A DNA stretch of 64,000 nt from Loxodes magnus (GCA_946699065.1 CAMPDV010001232.1:1-64000); one strand, 5' to 3'; shown: positions 24,708-37,330, numbered from the stretch's first letter. A program made the numbers and translations. Notes: generated by a model from the letters alone, not told the origin.

Positions 24708-25925
24708 ATGTAATCTGAAATGTCCTAGACCGCTAAATGTCTTTAGTGTCAAGGAAGTTTCGATGGGTAGATTAAAATCCCAATGTTGCTACCATGTAAG
24801 CATAACATTTGCGCAATTTGTACTTATGATTAGTTTTAGAAAAGTTAGGCAATCACATGTGTTTTCTAAAATTGCTAAAAAGTTCATAAGGTTCATCCTA
24901 TAAAACTTCAGGAAGACACTTAGTTACTCAAGCGTCTTGAACAAAAGAACCTCATGGGAAATATAACGATGTTGTAGAATCAATCGTCAAGCTTACGCAA
25001 AGCTTAGACTTTATTGGCTAACGTCTAAATTAATTTCATCTAGTAGTTGATAAAGCACGTGAGTACTTATTTGTTTAAGGAGAACATCATCTTACAAAGA
25101 CAGTTGGTTTAGCAGGATAAGTAAATCTAATAATAGTTGAGGTTTTATAAAATCTAGAAATAGATGATGGACAAAAAAGGGAGTAGCTAGTAGTAGATCA
25201 TTTGTTAAGAATTTCCATAGAGTGAGCAATAAGTTTCCAAATTGATAGCTGATGTTTAAAGAATCATCTAGAAGAGCAATCAGGTATCGGTTAAAGTTTT
25301 TGAGGAGCTAGACTCTTGCAAGTTTAATCTAACTTAAGTGACATAGGAAAATAATTACTTGAAGAATGAGATATAAAAGTTGAGTACTTAAATCTAAAAT
25401 ATGTAATAGCAGTTATCATCTATGCAAGTTAAGTAAATCGAATAGTAACAAGTAAAGCCTTAAGTGATGTAGTTTTAATAGATTCAATAACCTCAAAATA
25501 TCCCTTAACAGGCTAAGCTTTAGGACATCTAGATAACTATTGTATCGCCAAACAATAAAACGGTATCGTTATCAGTAAAACAAGAGACTACTATCGGTTA
25601 GATAAAGCAATAGATCTAAGCTTAAACTTATTTATTACCTGCTGGTTTGAGTATCGTTAAGAATAAGGTTATATTGGATGACGGTTAAACAGTAGCGAGT
25701 TAGAATTTGTTGAATGGTGAGAGGTTGCAAATGGAATTTAGTAAGTTCAAATTTAATTTTCTTAAAAAATAATATAGACTGTAAATAGTTTTTATAACTT
25801 TAATAAAGAGCAAGGTGAGTTTAAGATTTACTTTATTTAAAAGGATGTAAGTCTTAAATAATATCAATAATAGGGAGTAAGGATTAATTATAATATTTAG
25901 GTGGTAAGTAATCTTTTAATAATGA
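24708..25925 (+). CDS. RING finger - coiled coil - ubiquitin-like protein
   Basis: The ATG at 24708 starts a 405-codon frame with no TGA until 25923; many TAA/TAG codons are read as Gln. A C3HC4 RING lies at residues 11-56 (CLQC, LPCKHNICAIC, then C51 and C56), the signature of an E3 ubiquitin ligase. A long Gln-rich coiled coil follows (about 65-265). A ubiquitin-like fold at about 272-344 includes DIQITIVSPNNKTVSLSV, TIGQIKQQIQAQ, VILDDGQTVAS and LLNGERLQMEF. After residue 344 the frame turns low-complexity exactly where a GTAAGT sits (25741). The real protein may therefore end soon after the Ubl domain, or an intron may begin there. It would be expected to attach or read ubiquitin through a self-scaffolding coiled coil. 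All metal ligands are present and it appears intact. Confidence 0.8.
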
Positions 25926-26004
25926 TTTAGCATGTAAGTTTCATTTCAAATGTTTCGCGATAAGATTGTAAGTATCTGTTTTACTAAATTTACGATTAAA
26001 GGGA

Positions 26005-26176
26005 GTAAGTTTCATTTTAATAATTATCACTTAATTTAGGTAAGTTTCATTTTAATAATTAACATTTAAGAAAGTAAGTTTCATTTTAATAATTATAACT
26101 AAATTTAGGTAAGTTTCATTTTAATAATTAACACTTAAGATCGTAAGTTTCATTTTAATAATTAACACTTAAGAAT
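26005..26176 (+). repeat. Tandem repeat type A, five units of 34-35 bp
   Basis: Unit GTAAGTTTCATTTTAATAAT followed by TAACACTTAAG or TATCACTTAATTTAG. Starts are 26005, 26040, 26074, 26109 and 26143, so the spacing alternates 35, 34, 35, 34. The alternate units end in TTTAG and in TTAAGAAA/TTAAGATC. Confidence 0.85.
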
Positions 26177-26496
26177 GTAAGTTAAAGTTTAAGGTGAAAA
26201 TGAAGGGAGTAAGTTAAAGTTTAAGGTGAAAATGAAGAATGTAAGTTTAAGTTTAAGGTGAAAATGAAGATTGTAAGTTAAAGTTTAAGGTGAAAATGAA
26301 GATGGTAAGTTAAAGTTTAAGGTGAAAATGAAGATTGTAAGTTAAAGTTTAAGGTGAAAATGAAGATGGTAAGTTAAAGTTTAAGGTGAAAATGAAGTGA
26401 GTAAGTTAAAGTTTAAGGTGAAAATGAAGATGGTAAGTTAAAGTTTAAGGCGAAAATTAAGAAAGTAAGTTAAAGTTTAAGGTTACATTTAGAACG
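26177..26496 (+). repeat. Tandem repeat type B, ten units of exactly 32 bp
   Basis: Unit GTAAGTTAAAGTTTAAGG then TGAAAATGAAG plus three variable bases (GGA, AAT, ATT, ATG, TGA). Starts are 26177, 26209, 26241, 26273, 26305, 26337, 26369, 26401, 26433 and 26465. Units are nearly identical, implying recent expansion or homogenisation. The last unit diverges into GTTACATTTAGAAC. Confidence 0.9.
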
Positions 26497-27616
26497 TAAT
26501 GTTCTATTTTAGTATGTAAGTATTTTTTTTAATAGGTTATTTTTCAGATTGTAATGGGTTTAATATTGATTTAGATGGTAAGTGTAATTTAATTGTTAAT
26601 ATAGAATGTAAGTTATTTTAACATTATAAGGGGGTAATGAGGTTTTTAAACAAATTTTTAGGATGTAAGGGAATAATGCAATGTTATGTAGTGATGAAAT
26701 GAGAGTGAAGGAGTTACGAACAAATTAAAACTTTACTTAATTAAGAATTAAAAAATATATTTATAATTATTATTTTTCAATATAGGTTTAAAGGTTAAGT
26801 AGTAAGTATACTTTAGTATACTTTAGTATATTTAGAGTATGTATTAATAAGTTTACTCTATAAGTATGTGTTTTTTAAGATATAATAATTTATATAATAT
26901 TACAATTATTAGATAGTTTCTAAGTATTTGGATATTATGTTATTATATATTAGTTTAAAATCCAGAAGTAGGTTTAATCTTAATGAGGTTGTTAAAGAGT
27001 AGTTTAGAGAGTTAAAGTAATAAATAAATTTTGTTAAAATGACTGTGTTGTGGGTGAGTATAAGTGGATAAAGTTTCTATTTGAATATTATTAAAAGTGT
27101 ATAATTTAGTTTTTAAAATTTAATTTATTTCTTAGGTTTTAGTTGTAAGTATACAATATGTAAATTTTTTTAAGCTAGAATTATTTTTGATATTTTAGAA
27201 TGTGAATATAAAGAAAAATTATGTTTATAAGTTTTTAGAATTGTAGTTTAAAATTTTAGGGATTATTAGGCATATAAAAAATTTGCATTTTAAAATTTTT
27301 TAAGGTATGATATTTGTTCATTTTTATTTAGTTTATTAAAATTTTTTTTTTTTTATGATTTAATTCTGAAATTTTTTAAAGTTATTTCGAATTTTTTCGA
27401 AATTTTTTTAATTTTTAGATTTAGAAAGTTTTTTTTTAGATTTTGTTCTATTAGAAAGTTTTTTTTAATCAAAGCAGCATGTTAAAAGTAAAAAGGAAAT
27501 TTTTTAAAGTGTCTGAGTATATTTTTTTTAGTATTATGTTAATTTTTTGGTATTCTGTTATTTTTTTTATTTTTATTTTTATTTTTTGAATTTGTATTTT
27601 AAGTATCCAAAATTTC

Positions 27617-27674
27617 AAAAATTTTATTTTTGTTTTTTTGCTCAGCGTTTTACACTACAAGAGATTTTTTGGGA
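27617..27674 (+). repeat. Dispersed direct repeat, copy 1 (about 57 bp)
   Basis: Shares T-rich sequence followed by TTGCTCAGCGTTTTACACT and ACAAGAGATTTT with the copy at 28041-28097. There are only a few mismatches over about 57 bp, 424 bp apart. The GC-bearing core makes chance similarity unlikely. Confidence 0.75.
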
Positions 27675-28040
27675 CGAAACAAACTTGCGAGAATCGGGAT
27701 AATTTTTTTGAAAGGGATTAAGGGCAATGTAAAAAGCAAAAAGGTATTTTTATTGATATTTTTTAATAAGAACTGAATAATGTGTAAATTATTTTTTTTA
27801 TTTAAATAGTTTTTCAAAAGGAAAAACGGAATAAAGTAATTTTAGGACAAAATTTGTAGAAAAAAGTTTTAATAAGCAGCTCAAAATTTAAAAAAGTCCA
27901 ATTTTTTTAATTAAAAAATGTTTTTTTTTTTGGATTCAGTCTATTTTTTTCAATACAAAGCTATTTTTTTCGGATTTATATAAAAAGCAATGCTTAATTT
28001 TTTTGACATAAATTCAAAAAGGATATAAGTTAAAAAAAGC

Positions 28041-28097
28041 AAAAATTTTATTTTTGTTTTTTTGCTCAGCTTTTTACACTGCAAGAGATTTTCGGGA
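28041..28097 (+). repeat. Dispersed direct repeat, copy 2 (about 57 bp)
   Basis: Partner of 27617-27674; the core reads TTGCTCAGCTTTTTACACT then GCAAGAGATTTTCGGGA. Confidence 0.75.
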
Positions 28098-31000
28098 AGG
28101 AATAAATCTTTTTCAAAAATTTTTATGTCTATAAATATTCTTATCTAAGAAAATGATTTAAAATTTAAATTTTTTTTAGAAAAGATGAAAAATAAAGATT
28201 TTTTTTTATCGTTTGAAATTTCTTACTTGTTTTTTTTTTACAAACAACTTAAAAGATAAAAAAATATTTAGAAGGTTGATTAATATTAACAAAAAATGCA
28301 ATTTTTAGCATAATCATCTTAAAAAACATCTAGAATAATGTTCAATGAGTTTTAAATTTACATAAAATATATTTTGCTTACCTAATTTAAAAAAAAATTC
28401 GAATGAGAAATAATAATATTCTTAGATTTTTTATTTATTTTTTTTAAATAAATTAAGATCTAGTTTAAAAAAAATACGTACTCTGTTTTTGAAAATAAAA
28501 ATAAAAATTTATAAATTTTAAAAGATTTAATAATTAAGTAAATAGAAAAAACTGTATCTGAAAAAGAAGTTAAAAACTAAAGCATAAAAAATCTGAATCT
28601 ATCTAAAATAAAAATATTGCTCTTACTTAATTTAAATTGAAAACATTCAGAACTAAATAAAAAAGAACTTTATATCAAAAATAAAAAATAAAACAAAATT
28701 AGAATCTTAGTTGAAGTAAAAATAAAGACATTAGTTGTTATATATATAGCTATTTAAAAATAAGATTTTGTTAATCTTTAAAAACGCTTAGAACATTTTA
28801 GATATAGTTACCTTAAAAAAATAGTTTTTTAAATTCGTCATAAAAAAATTAACATTTAACTATAAACCACTAAGTTAAAGGTAAAAAATCTAAACGCCCT
28901 GAATTTAATTGAAATTTTTCATTAAAATATAATGTATCTTAATTAAATCTATTATATCTAATATATTATAAAGCATCTCTAAAGATTTAAATTTGCTTAA
29001 TTCTCAAAACAATTAAATTACTTAATAAAATGTTCTAAATTTCTTATAATGGACTTAGATGAGAGTAACATATTAAAAATCCTAAATGTAATAGAAATTA
29101 TTGATTTAATCATAGCTTAAGCATAAAATTATTTTAATTTAATCTTTCATAAAAAATAATATATCTATTTTTGATAAAAGTAGATTAATAGAAGAAAATT
29201 AGTTCACAGTTAAATTCTCTAAGGTAAATATTTAATAATCTTTTTATCTTTTAATCAAGATTCTTATGTACTAAATTTTTACAATTTAAATATTTGACTG
29301 AAATATAAATTCCAATTTATTTATAAAAGTCTTACTCTACTAGTGCAATGTTTTAAAACTTAATAGAGACATATAATTAAAAAAATTAACAAATAAAATC
29401 TTTAAATTCATTATAAAACTTTAGACTATAATTAAAAAAGAGGCAAGCAATGAATATTCATAGGAAATTTTATTAACATTTAATTAATCAGAAGTACATT
29501 TTTTATAATAATCATTTATGTATTCTTTTTATCGAATAGCATTACAGAAATATTAATAATGAAAACATAACCTCGAAAAGTATTTTCTCATATTAATTTT
29601 ATAAATTTATTTAAAATAGCTATAAATAAATATTATTAAATCATAAATAAAACATTTAATTAATACTATCTAAAATATTATTAAACTCTATTTAAATAAA
29701 TTTAATAATAGTAATAACAAATAATATAAAAGCGGTCTCTAAATAAATAGTATATTAAAAATAATTTTCGAACCAAATTCATCAAAATTAAATGAAATTA
29801 TAAAAAAAGAGTATTTAACAAATTTTGATAAATTATTAAAAAATAAATTATATCTTGATCAGAATTTATAGAATTAATTTTAAGTAAAACTAAGATCAAT
29901 TTTTATTTAAATCTATAACTTAAAATCTTAATCTAATTTAAAACTTCGTTTTAATATATAAACTAATTTAATAAAAAAGCAAATAATAAGAATTAAATTA
30001 TCCTAATTATTTAATAAACTGATGGTCGAAAATAATTTTCTTTATCTTAGATAAGAAAAATAAATTTCGAAAAAAAATTAGTATCTAAAATTTGTTGAAG
30101 AAGATAAAAAAAAGTAAATGAAAAAAAAATAATTAGCAAAAAAAATTACATAAATTTAATAAAATTTTACTTTGCGTATGTACTTTTTTTTAATTATAAT
30201 AAAATACTGCTATTTTTTCTAAATAAATTATTTTTGACATGCTCGTACCTTTTAAATTTTATAAATATTATTAAAAAATTTTAATAATTTTTAACTCTTT
30301 TCTACATAGGTAAATTTTAGACGTTCTGACCTCTTTCACTTTTTAGATATTTGTAAAAATGTTTACAGATTAAAATAAACATTTTTGTTCTGCTTTCTAT
30401 TTATACAGTTTAACTAAAGATCAATTTAAAATTAAAAAAATTATTACATCATAATTTTTCTTCTGAAATTAGTCTATAAATAATCAATCTTAATTAATAA
30501 AGAAAATATCGACATCACGTATATTTTTTTTAAATAATATCGAAAAGGAGCAATAAAAATTATTTGTATAGCATTTGTTACAGAAAAGGAAAACAAAATA
30601 GGTTAAGAATTAAAAAACTGTAAAAGCATACAAAATTATAAAATGTATATTTTTTTTATTGTAAAAAATTTAATAAAAAAATTTTCAAATTCTTGAGAAA
30701 GTAAGAATAGTTTGCTTTTAAGTTTATTTTTAAGTTTTAGTCCTAAAGATAGCAAAATACTATTTTAGGGACATTTATTTATAAAATATTTTGTTTGAGC
30801 CTTATTAGCTCATATTATTTATTCAAACTAGCAAATTTTTCTTGCGAAGAAAACAATAATATAAATGTTTTCAAAGATATTCTAATTATCAGAGATATTA
30901 AATTTATTTAAGAAATTACATTTGAAGTAAACGCGGTTTTTTTTTTTCCTGGGCCGAAGCACTCAGTTTTTAAAGCACGCTACAAATGATATAAATGATT

Positions 31001-33570
31001 TAAGAATGAAACATTTATTAAAATGTATATCTGTTAAACTTAAAATGAAGTCATAAAAGTAATTATTTGAATAATTCACTTAGTAAATCTAACTTAGTTG
31101 AATTAGATAAATAGTAAAAGTTAAACTTTGATTTGAGTACGGCAGCATAAAAAAATGCCTCAGCTTTTCTCATAAAAGAAAATCTTTTTAGTTAAAAAAA
31201 AAAGCTTAAGCAATCAATAGAAATTTAAAAAATTTTATCTTTTTATTGTAACTTTAAATTATTTAAAAAATTAAATGTATTTATAATAAATATTTTAATA
31301 TCATTTAAGATTCTTATTTACACTTTATTTAAACTTAAAATGAGAAAAAGCATTTTTATCTTTGATAGTAACAAAAATTCTAATAGGTAATTCTTAATCT
31401 CTTTTTCATCTTGAGAAATTAATAATTACAAATTTAGAAAAAAACTATTTTAAAAAATAAATGCTTCCTAATTTTTATTTGATATAAATTATTTTTATAA
31501 AATTTCTTGTATTTTGATAAATTATTTCTTTAATTATCGAACTTTTAAATTAAAAAATACAGTAAATAAAATTAATGAATTATTTTTATTTAAATCCAAT
31601 TAAAAGAGATTTTAAATAACTTAAATTCAAAGAATAAAAATTTAATTTTTTTAAACAAATAAATACATTATTTTCACAATATTTTTATGTAATAAAAAAC
31701 ATATTTATAAATAATAAGAAAAGTATTTTTTAAACAAACAATTACAAATGTTTAGCAAAATCTTAAATATGGAATAACAAAAAAGTTTATCTTAGTTTAA
31801 TTATTTATAAATCTTTTTCCAATTTTTATAAAATTTGAAAAACATATTTAAAATGAGAAATTTTTTAAATTTAAAGAAAAATAATCATCATTTTAATTTT
31901 TATTAAATTATTTTTAATGGTTAAAGAAATCTTATTAAGCAATAATTATAAAAAATAAATTATAATTTATCACTAAGATAGAAAAATACTATTCAAAAAA
32001 GCATTTAAAAAGATTAAAAAAACATAAAAAATTTATAGATAAAAATGTAAGAAAATATTGAAGGATGAATATTTTAACCTGAATATTCTTTAGTTATTTT
32101 TATAAAATTTATAAGCAAAAGATATTTCATAAAATAATTATGAAGCTAGCGTAATTTTCCAATTTAAATGCCATTAATTATACAATTGATTCTCAAAATT
32201 TAAAATATCTAATCTCTTATATGTTTATTATTATAACTTATTTTTTTAATTTTTAAACCTTGAATAGGAGTATAAAAATATTAATTTTAAAAAATTAAAA
32301 TAATTTATTTTAATAATTGCTATTTATTTTGTTATTTTTAATTTAAATATATGTATTTTCTTATAAATGTGTATATATAAGTAATAAAAGAGATTGAAAA
32401 AAACATTGACTTTTAGTATTTATAATATTAAAGAATAGTTTTAGTTAAAATATGTTTTTAAATAAAAGAAATAAAGTAATTTAATTATAGTGAAATATTT
32501 TATGTAAGTATAATTTTCTTATTATTACAAATTATTAATAAAGGTTTAGTTAAATATCTTTAACTGGCAATGATAAAATAATTCATTTTACATAATTATA
32601 ATTATAATAAGTTTAATTAAATTTTTATATTTAAATTAATAATTTATACTCAACTTTAAAATATATTATAAGTAAGTTAAGATTATTATTATAATTGCTT
32701 ATATTATTTGGAACTAAAAGTTATACATTAATTAAATTTATAATTATTTATAATTCTTTATTAGATTTATTTTATACAGTTTTTTCTGAAGATATGTTTC
32801 ACTATATTTACTTTTTATTTCACGAAATTATTGTTTTAATTATTGTAGTCATTAATTATCAAATGTTAACCTTTTTATTTTTATAATATAGTAATCAAAT
32901 GCTTATTGTTAACCAATTATTAAAAATTCATATCAAAATTATGAAAAGCTTCCTTTTTATTAATTTTTAATTGATAAAAAGATATTTAATACTAGCTAAA
33001 CATATAATTATTATATAATTTTATATTTTTGATATAGTATTTTTAATATTAATATCTTACTATTATAAAGTATTATTTTAACTATATTTTGCTATCATTT
33101 AGAATTTTATATTATTAAAGCCATAAAGCTAATGTTTCGTTTGCTTTACTTAGTACTAAAATTTCTTTAAGGTATTTCTTCCTTTATATTCTTCGTGTTT
33201 TATTAATTAAAGTTAAATAAAGAGTTATTTAAATGAATTCGTTAGCAATTTAAATAGTTTTTAGAACTTAAATTTTAATATTTATTTATAAAAATAAAGG
33301 GTATAAATTAAAGCTATTTAGTAATAATATTTCACTTTAATAAAATAGTTATTGTAAGAAACTGTTTATTTATTTATTTTTAAATTTAAATTTAAAAATA
33401 AAAAACATCTATAACTGTAAGAATTGCTTCCTTCAATGAGACTCTAATAAATGTTTTTAATGTTTTTTAATAATAATCTTGATCTCATCAATTTTCAATT
33501 TTTCTTGTTTCAGTCTTTCTTTTAAGTCTTACTTTTATACTTTTTCCATTTCATATAAATCTAAACTTTT

Positions 33571-33700
33571 TGACAAGTGAAAACAATTTTTAAGGGTAAA
33601 AGGAGGTTTATAAGTTTTTGTAGGAGTTGTATGTGGAATTTCTGATCGGAAAAGGCAGAAATGGGAGGAGTAGGCAATGACAAGTGAAAACAATTTTTAG
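33571..33700 (+). repeat. Short direct repeats flanking an 83-bp G-rich segment
   Basis: TGACAAGTGAAAACAATTTT plus TAAG at 33571-33594 recurs as the same 20-mer plus TAG at 33678-33700. The enclosed 83 bp is unusually G-rich for this window (AAAAGGAGG, GATCGGAAAAGGC, GGGAGGAGTAGG). The arrangement resembles a small insertion with a target-site duplication, or a local duplication. Confidence 0.7.
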
Positions 33701-34549
33701 TTTTAAAATATTTCATCAAAATTAAGGTTTTTTTATTTAAGTATGTTTCTTTTTTTCACGCCTTTTAATTTTTTAATTTTAGAATTTTTTCAATTACATA
33801 TTCAGATTTTTTTAATTTTTTTTTTCTTATAATACTGTCTCATATCTCTTGCAGCTTACTTTCAACATATTATTTTAGCCCTTTATTTTTTTTAGCCCTT
33901 TATTTTTTTTTATTGGCTTTGTTTTCTGATTAGTTTTTTCATAAATTTTTCCGATTTAAAAATTTTTAAGACATATAGCTTTTTTTGATTTTAAATTTTT
34001 TTCTCTTTGTGTTTTTAAGCGCTAATGAGTAAGTACTTCTTTTCTTTAAAGTAATTAATTTATTTATTTGAGTACTAACTTTTTTTTTTAATTTAAATCG
34101 ATTTCTCTCTTCCTTCGTGACTACTGAAATAACTTTTATTTAAATACATTTTAGGGTTTTACTTCTATTTCTTCTTCGTTTTTTTTATCTTTCTCTGTTC
34201 ATTTAAGTGTTTATCTTTTTTATTAAATCCTTTATCGCAGAAACTTTTTTCTCTTTTTTTTCTCAGTTGCCTTTTTTTCCTCCTTATTCTTATGTTATTT
34301 TTCTTTTTCTTTTGTACTTATTTGATCATAGAATTTTTTGCAGTTTCTTCACTCAGATTTCTTTCGAATCGCGAAAGTATCATTTCTTCACATTTTTTTT
34401 GTTTTATCTTCTTTTTCTTTTACTTATTTTTTTTATAGAATGTTACTTTCTGCGCTTGTCTAGATTCTTTTTAGTTTTTCCAGTCTATTTTTTTGATCTT
34501 TTTGTTTTTTAGCTAGTTGTTTTTTTGCGAATTTTTTATTATGTTTTTT

Positions 34550-37330
34550 AATTTTTTTTCATAATAGTCTTAGTTCTCTTTCTCAAGTCATAAGATCGAT
34601 TCTATTTCTTCCGCTAGGCTGAGTTTTACCATTCGCTTCTCACTATCCTTTCTCAGTTTCCTAACCTCTGCTTGGTGGTTTATCACTATTTAATCAGCCA
34701 CTCCAAGCTCATCTGGCTAGAATTTATAATTTCGGACACACATATACCCGATAGATTCAAAGACGTAAATTAGTAATCCATCCAATTCAATATCGTTATA
34801 TTATTAGTTGCCACTATTTATAAAGAAACATTAGTACTGGATATTCTCACTATCTCCAATAGATTTTATTACACACTTGAATTATTATTTGCAGAATTTT
34901 AATTATAAATCTCTCTCACAAACTATAGTATCTCCAGATTGTCCACTATCAAAAATTTATTTATATTGTGAACCTCTATTGCTTATGCCTTAACGGATGA
35001 AACTAAATCTATAATATTCTTTGCCACATAATAATCTCTTACCGACGCATGAATAAACTCAAACCTCTTTTTATTATTCTATTCTTTGTCTATATCAGAC
35101 ACCCTATATGGTTTTAGTCGTCCGTAAACTACTCTATCCACTTTTGATTCACTTCATCAAAGCTTGATATCTCCACCGAACCCTGTAACATCTCCCATGC
35201 CGCATTCTTTTAGATACTTTCAAACAACTTTATTTACTAGTTGAGCACCTTACTTTTTAAACCCTGATTTTACAATTTTTCTTAGGTTCTTTTGTTTCAC
35301 TAAACTATGAAAAACTCATATATTCTGGACTTTTAAACTACTTAACCACTTTTTAAATAATCTAATATCTCTTCCTCACTCAAACAAATATATAGCAGAA
35401 AGGGATTACTGATAATTTCTTTCAGACCAGGTATTCTCTATATTAATGCCATCATCTCTTATATTTAAGATGCTTCCACTTGACTTGCACTTTATTATTA
35501 CTGGTTCTTCTTAACTAGGACTTTTTCTATATATTTTTCTATCTAAACGATATCGAATGGCTTTATATACAGTTCCTATAACTCTTATAATTAGACTCTT
35601 TCGCTACTGTATGGTGAAAAATAATGTTGGTAATTTTTTTCTTTTAATGCTTAATTTACTCTACATGTTATTATATATTTTGCCTGAGGATACTTTTGCT
35701 TTAATTTATTACTACTGATAATAGCCTTGCATTCTCCCAACTCATCATACACGTCAAATAAGAACAGAATCTTTCTAAATTTCAATGTCTCATTTCTTTC
35801 TATTTAATAATTATCTAAAGCAGATTCTATTAATTTGTCTTCGAATGCTTTTATAGTTGGGAGATACACATATATGGATAAGTATTCATGTTTCTAGTCT
35901 AGATATTTTAAGGCTAAAATCTTCAGGAACAGAACCGGAATCTCCCAGAAGTAATAATCCTGTCTTAGTATCGTTTTCTAAAAATTTCAAGGTCAAGATC
36001 ATCTTCAGCTTATGAATTAGGATTAGAAGCGCAAAGTAAGCTTACGTAATATTCTTGCTTCTCCGAAACCTCTTCTTTTAAAGTCCTTATCATATTTTAA
36101 TATATACTACTGCTAATACCCTTAAGTGCCAACCAATTCTCTTCTATTGTTTAAGTAAATAAAACAAAATGCTCTGGATCCATTAATAATTCTAGAATTA
36201 TCGACGCTCTTTTATATTCTTGCTTAAGTTCTCTTTTTTTAACTTAAATATTCTTTCCTTATAAGTGCAAGCTATTTGGTTCTTTTCTAAAGTCATTTCC
36301 AAAAATGTCTTCATTGCATAGTACCTTATCTACCAATCCTTGTCGTCACATAGTTTTTCTAAAAGCTTACATGAGTCTTCTACCAATTCTTTATTTGCTT
36401 AAAAGTTTATTATCATGTGCTTCAAAAGAAGACACGCTCTAAATCTTAAGTCTATTTTTCTTTAAGAACAATATCTCAAAATTGGTAAAAATTTTATTTT
36501 GAGTATTATCTAAATAAATCACATGCAAGAGCATCTAAGACTCGTAATCTAATAATCTTTTTATAGTTGAGCTTCTAATTTACCCAACCTTTTCCTCATA
36601 AGAAAAACTTCTTTATAATAGAGATCGCTTCTGACCCTATAACTCCAACTCCAAACGTCAAGGCAATTATTCATTAAGCAACTTTTAAAATCTTACATAG
36701 AATTCCAAAATATTCGGTTTCTTTGCTATCTGGAATATTCTCCAGAATCATCAAACTAAATCTTAAGTAAAAATATAGTTCTGGACCTCCAATCCTATTT
36801 TTATTTTTATTTACTAACTTTAACCTATCATTTATTTTTAAAATGAGCTCTTCTTTTGTTTTTTCATTTATAAAGAAGTTTTACTCGTTCTTCTAAAGCA
36901 ACATAGCCAATAACTCAGGAAGATTTCGTACAAGCTACTCTTTCAAAAGCAAAGACCATCCTTCAGCATACTTATGGGAAATAATTTCAATGAATTGATT
37001 TATAAGAACTAATGGATCATTGATATTGGCAAACTTATTCTTTTGAATTGCTTGAATCCTTGTAGAACTTTATCCATCTTTTATTCATTCAAACCTTCTT
37101 TTAAGAGCTACAATCCTTCTTGATAAATCTTTTGTTCCTTATTACCAAAAATTTGTTCATTTTCTTGATATTTCTAACTTTTATCATTGCTTAACCCTTA
37201 TTTTAATACTGGCTAATTACTCTACTTATCTTTATTTTTTTAATCTTTAAACTTTTATCCTGAGAACCACAACAATCTCTCCTTTTAGCTTCATTCTTTT
37301 CTAAATATTAAGCATATCTCTCTTATTAGA
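34550..37330 (-). pseudogene. NACHT NTPase with HEAT-like repeats, frameshifted and lacking the P-loop lysine
   Basis: Minus-strand blocks in order: an N-terminal helical region (NEQIFGNKEQKIYQEGLQLL); HEAT-like helices (WSLLLKEQLVRNLPELLAML, LYFYLRFSLMILENIP, LCDDKDWQIRYYAMKTFLEM); a Walker A region at 35924-35950 (TGLLLLGDSGS); KILALKYLDQKHEYLSIYV; Walker B at about 35738-35775 (KILFLFDVYDELGE); the sensor-like AKYIITCR; ISNPFLLYICL; and FEFIHASVRDYYVAK near 35020-35065. The tail (ELDGLLIYVFESIGY) reaches about 34560. This is the STAND/NLR architecture used for ligand-triggered assembly. At least five frame changes split it. One falls inside the P-loop, where about ten bases, including the GKS/T codons, appear to be missing, so ATP binding should be lost. 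Several blocks are open only if TGA is Trp. Confidence 0.7.

Larger units (their letters stand above)
25741..26660 (+). repeat. Ladder of intron-like repeats, each unit starting GTAAGT
   Basis: About 28 successive units of 25-37 bp, nearly all beginning GTAAG(T). Starts include 25741, 25847, 25877, 25904, 25934, 25968 and 26005. The array decays into degenerate units after 26496 (GTAATG, GTAAGTATT). Many units end in TTTAG, ATAG or AAG, so each looks like a minimal GT...AG intron. It begins inside or directly after the RING/Ubl reading frame. The period is not a multiple of three, so it is not a protein repeat. Confidence 0.75.
26661..34540. other. 7.9 kb A- and T-rich spacer, no gene recognised
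   Basis: The first part (27.2-28.3 kb) is T-rich on the plus strand with many T runs of 6-12; the rest is A/T mixed. A short G+C island sits at about 30931-30985 (CCTGGGCCGAAGCACTC) with no recognisable fold. Apart from the repeats listed separately, nothing coding or structural was found. The standard-code frames at 32695 and 34207 are T-run artefacts. Confidence 0.5.

Noticed and set aside
26177-26496. CRISPR array (regular 32-bp units)
   Set aside because: Units are contiguous with only three variable bases, no spacers, no cas genes, and the window is eukaryotic.
30931-30985. tRNA or other small RNA gene in the G+C island
   Set aside because: No cloverleaf or conserved B-box could be drawn. 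No tRNA was convincingly found anywhere in the window.
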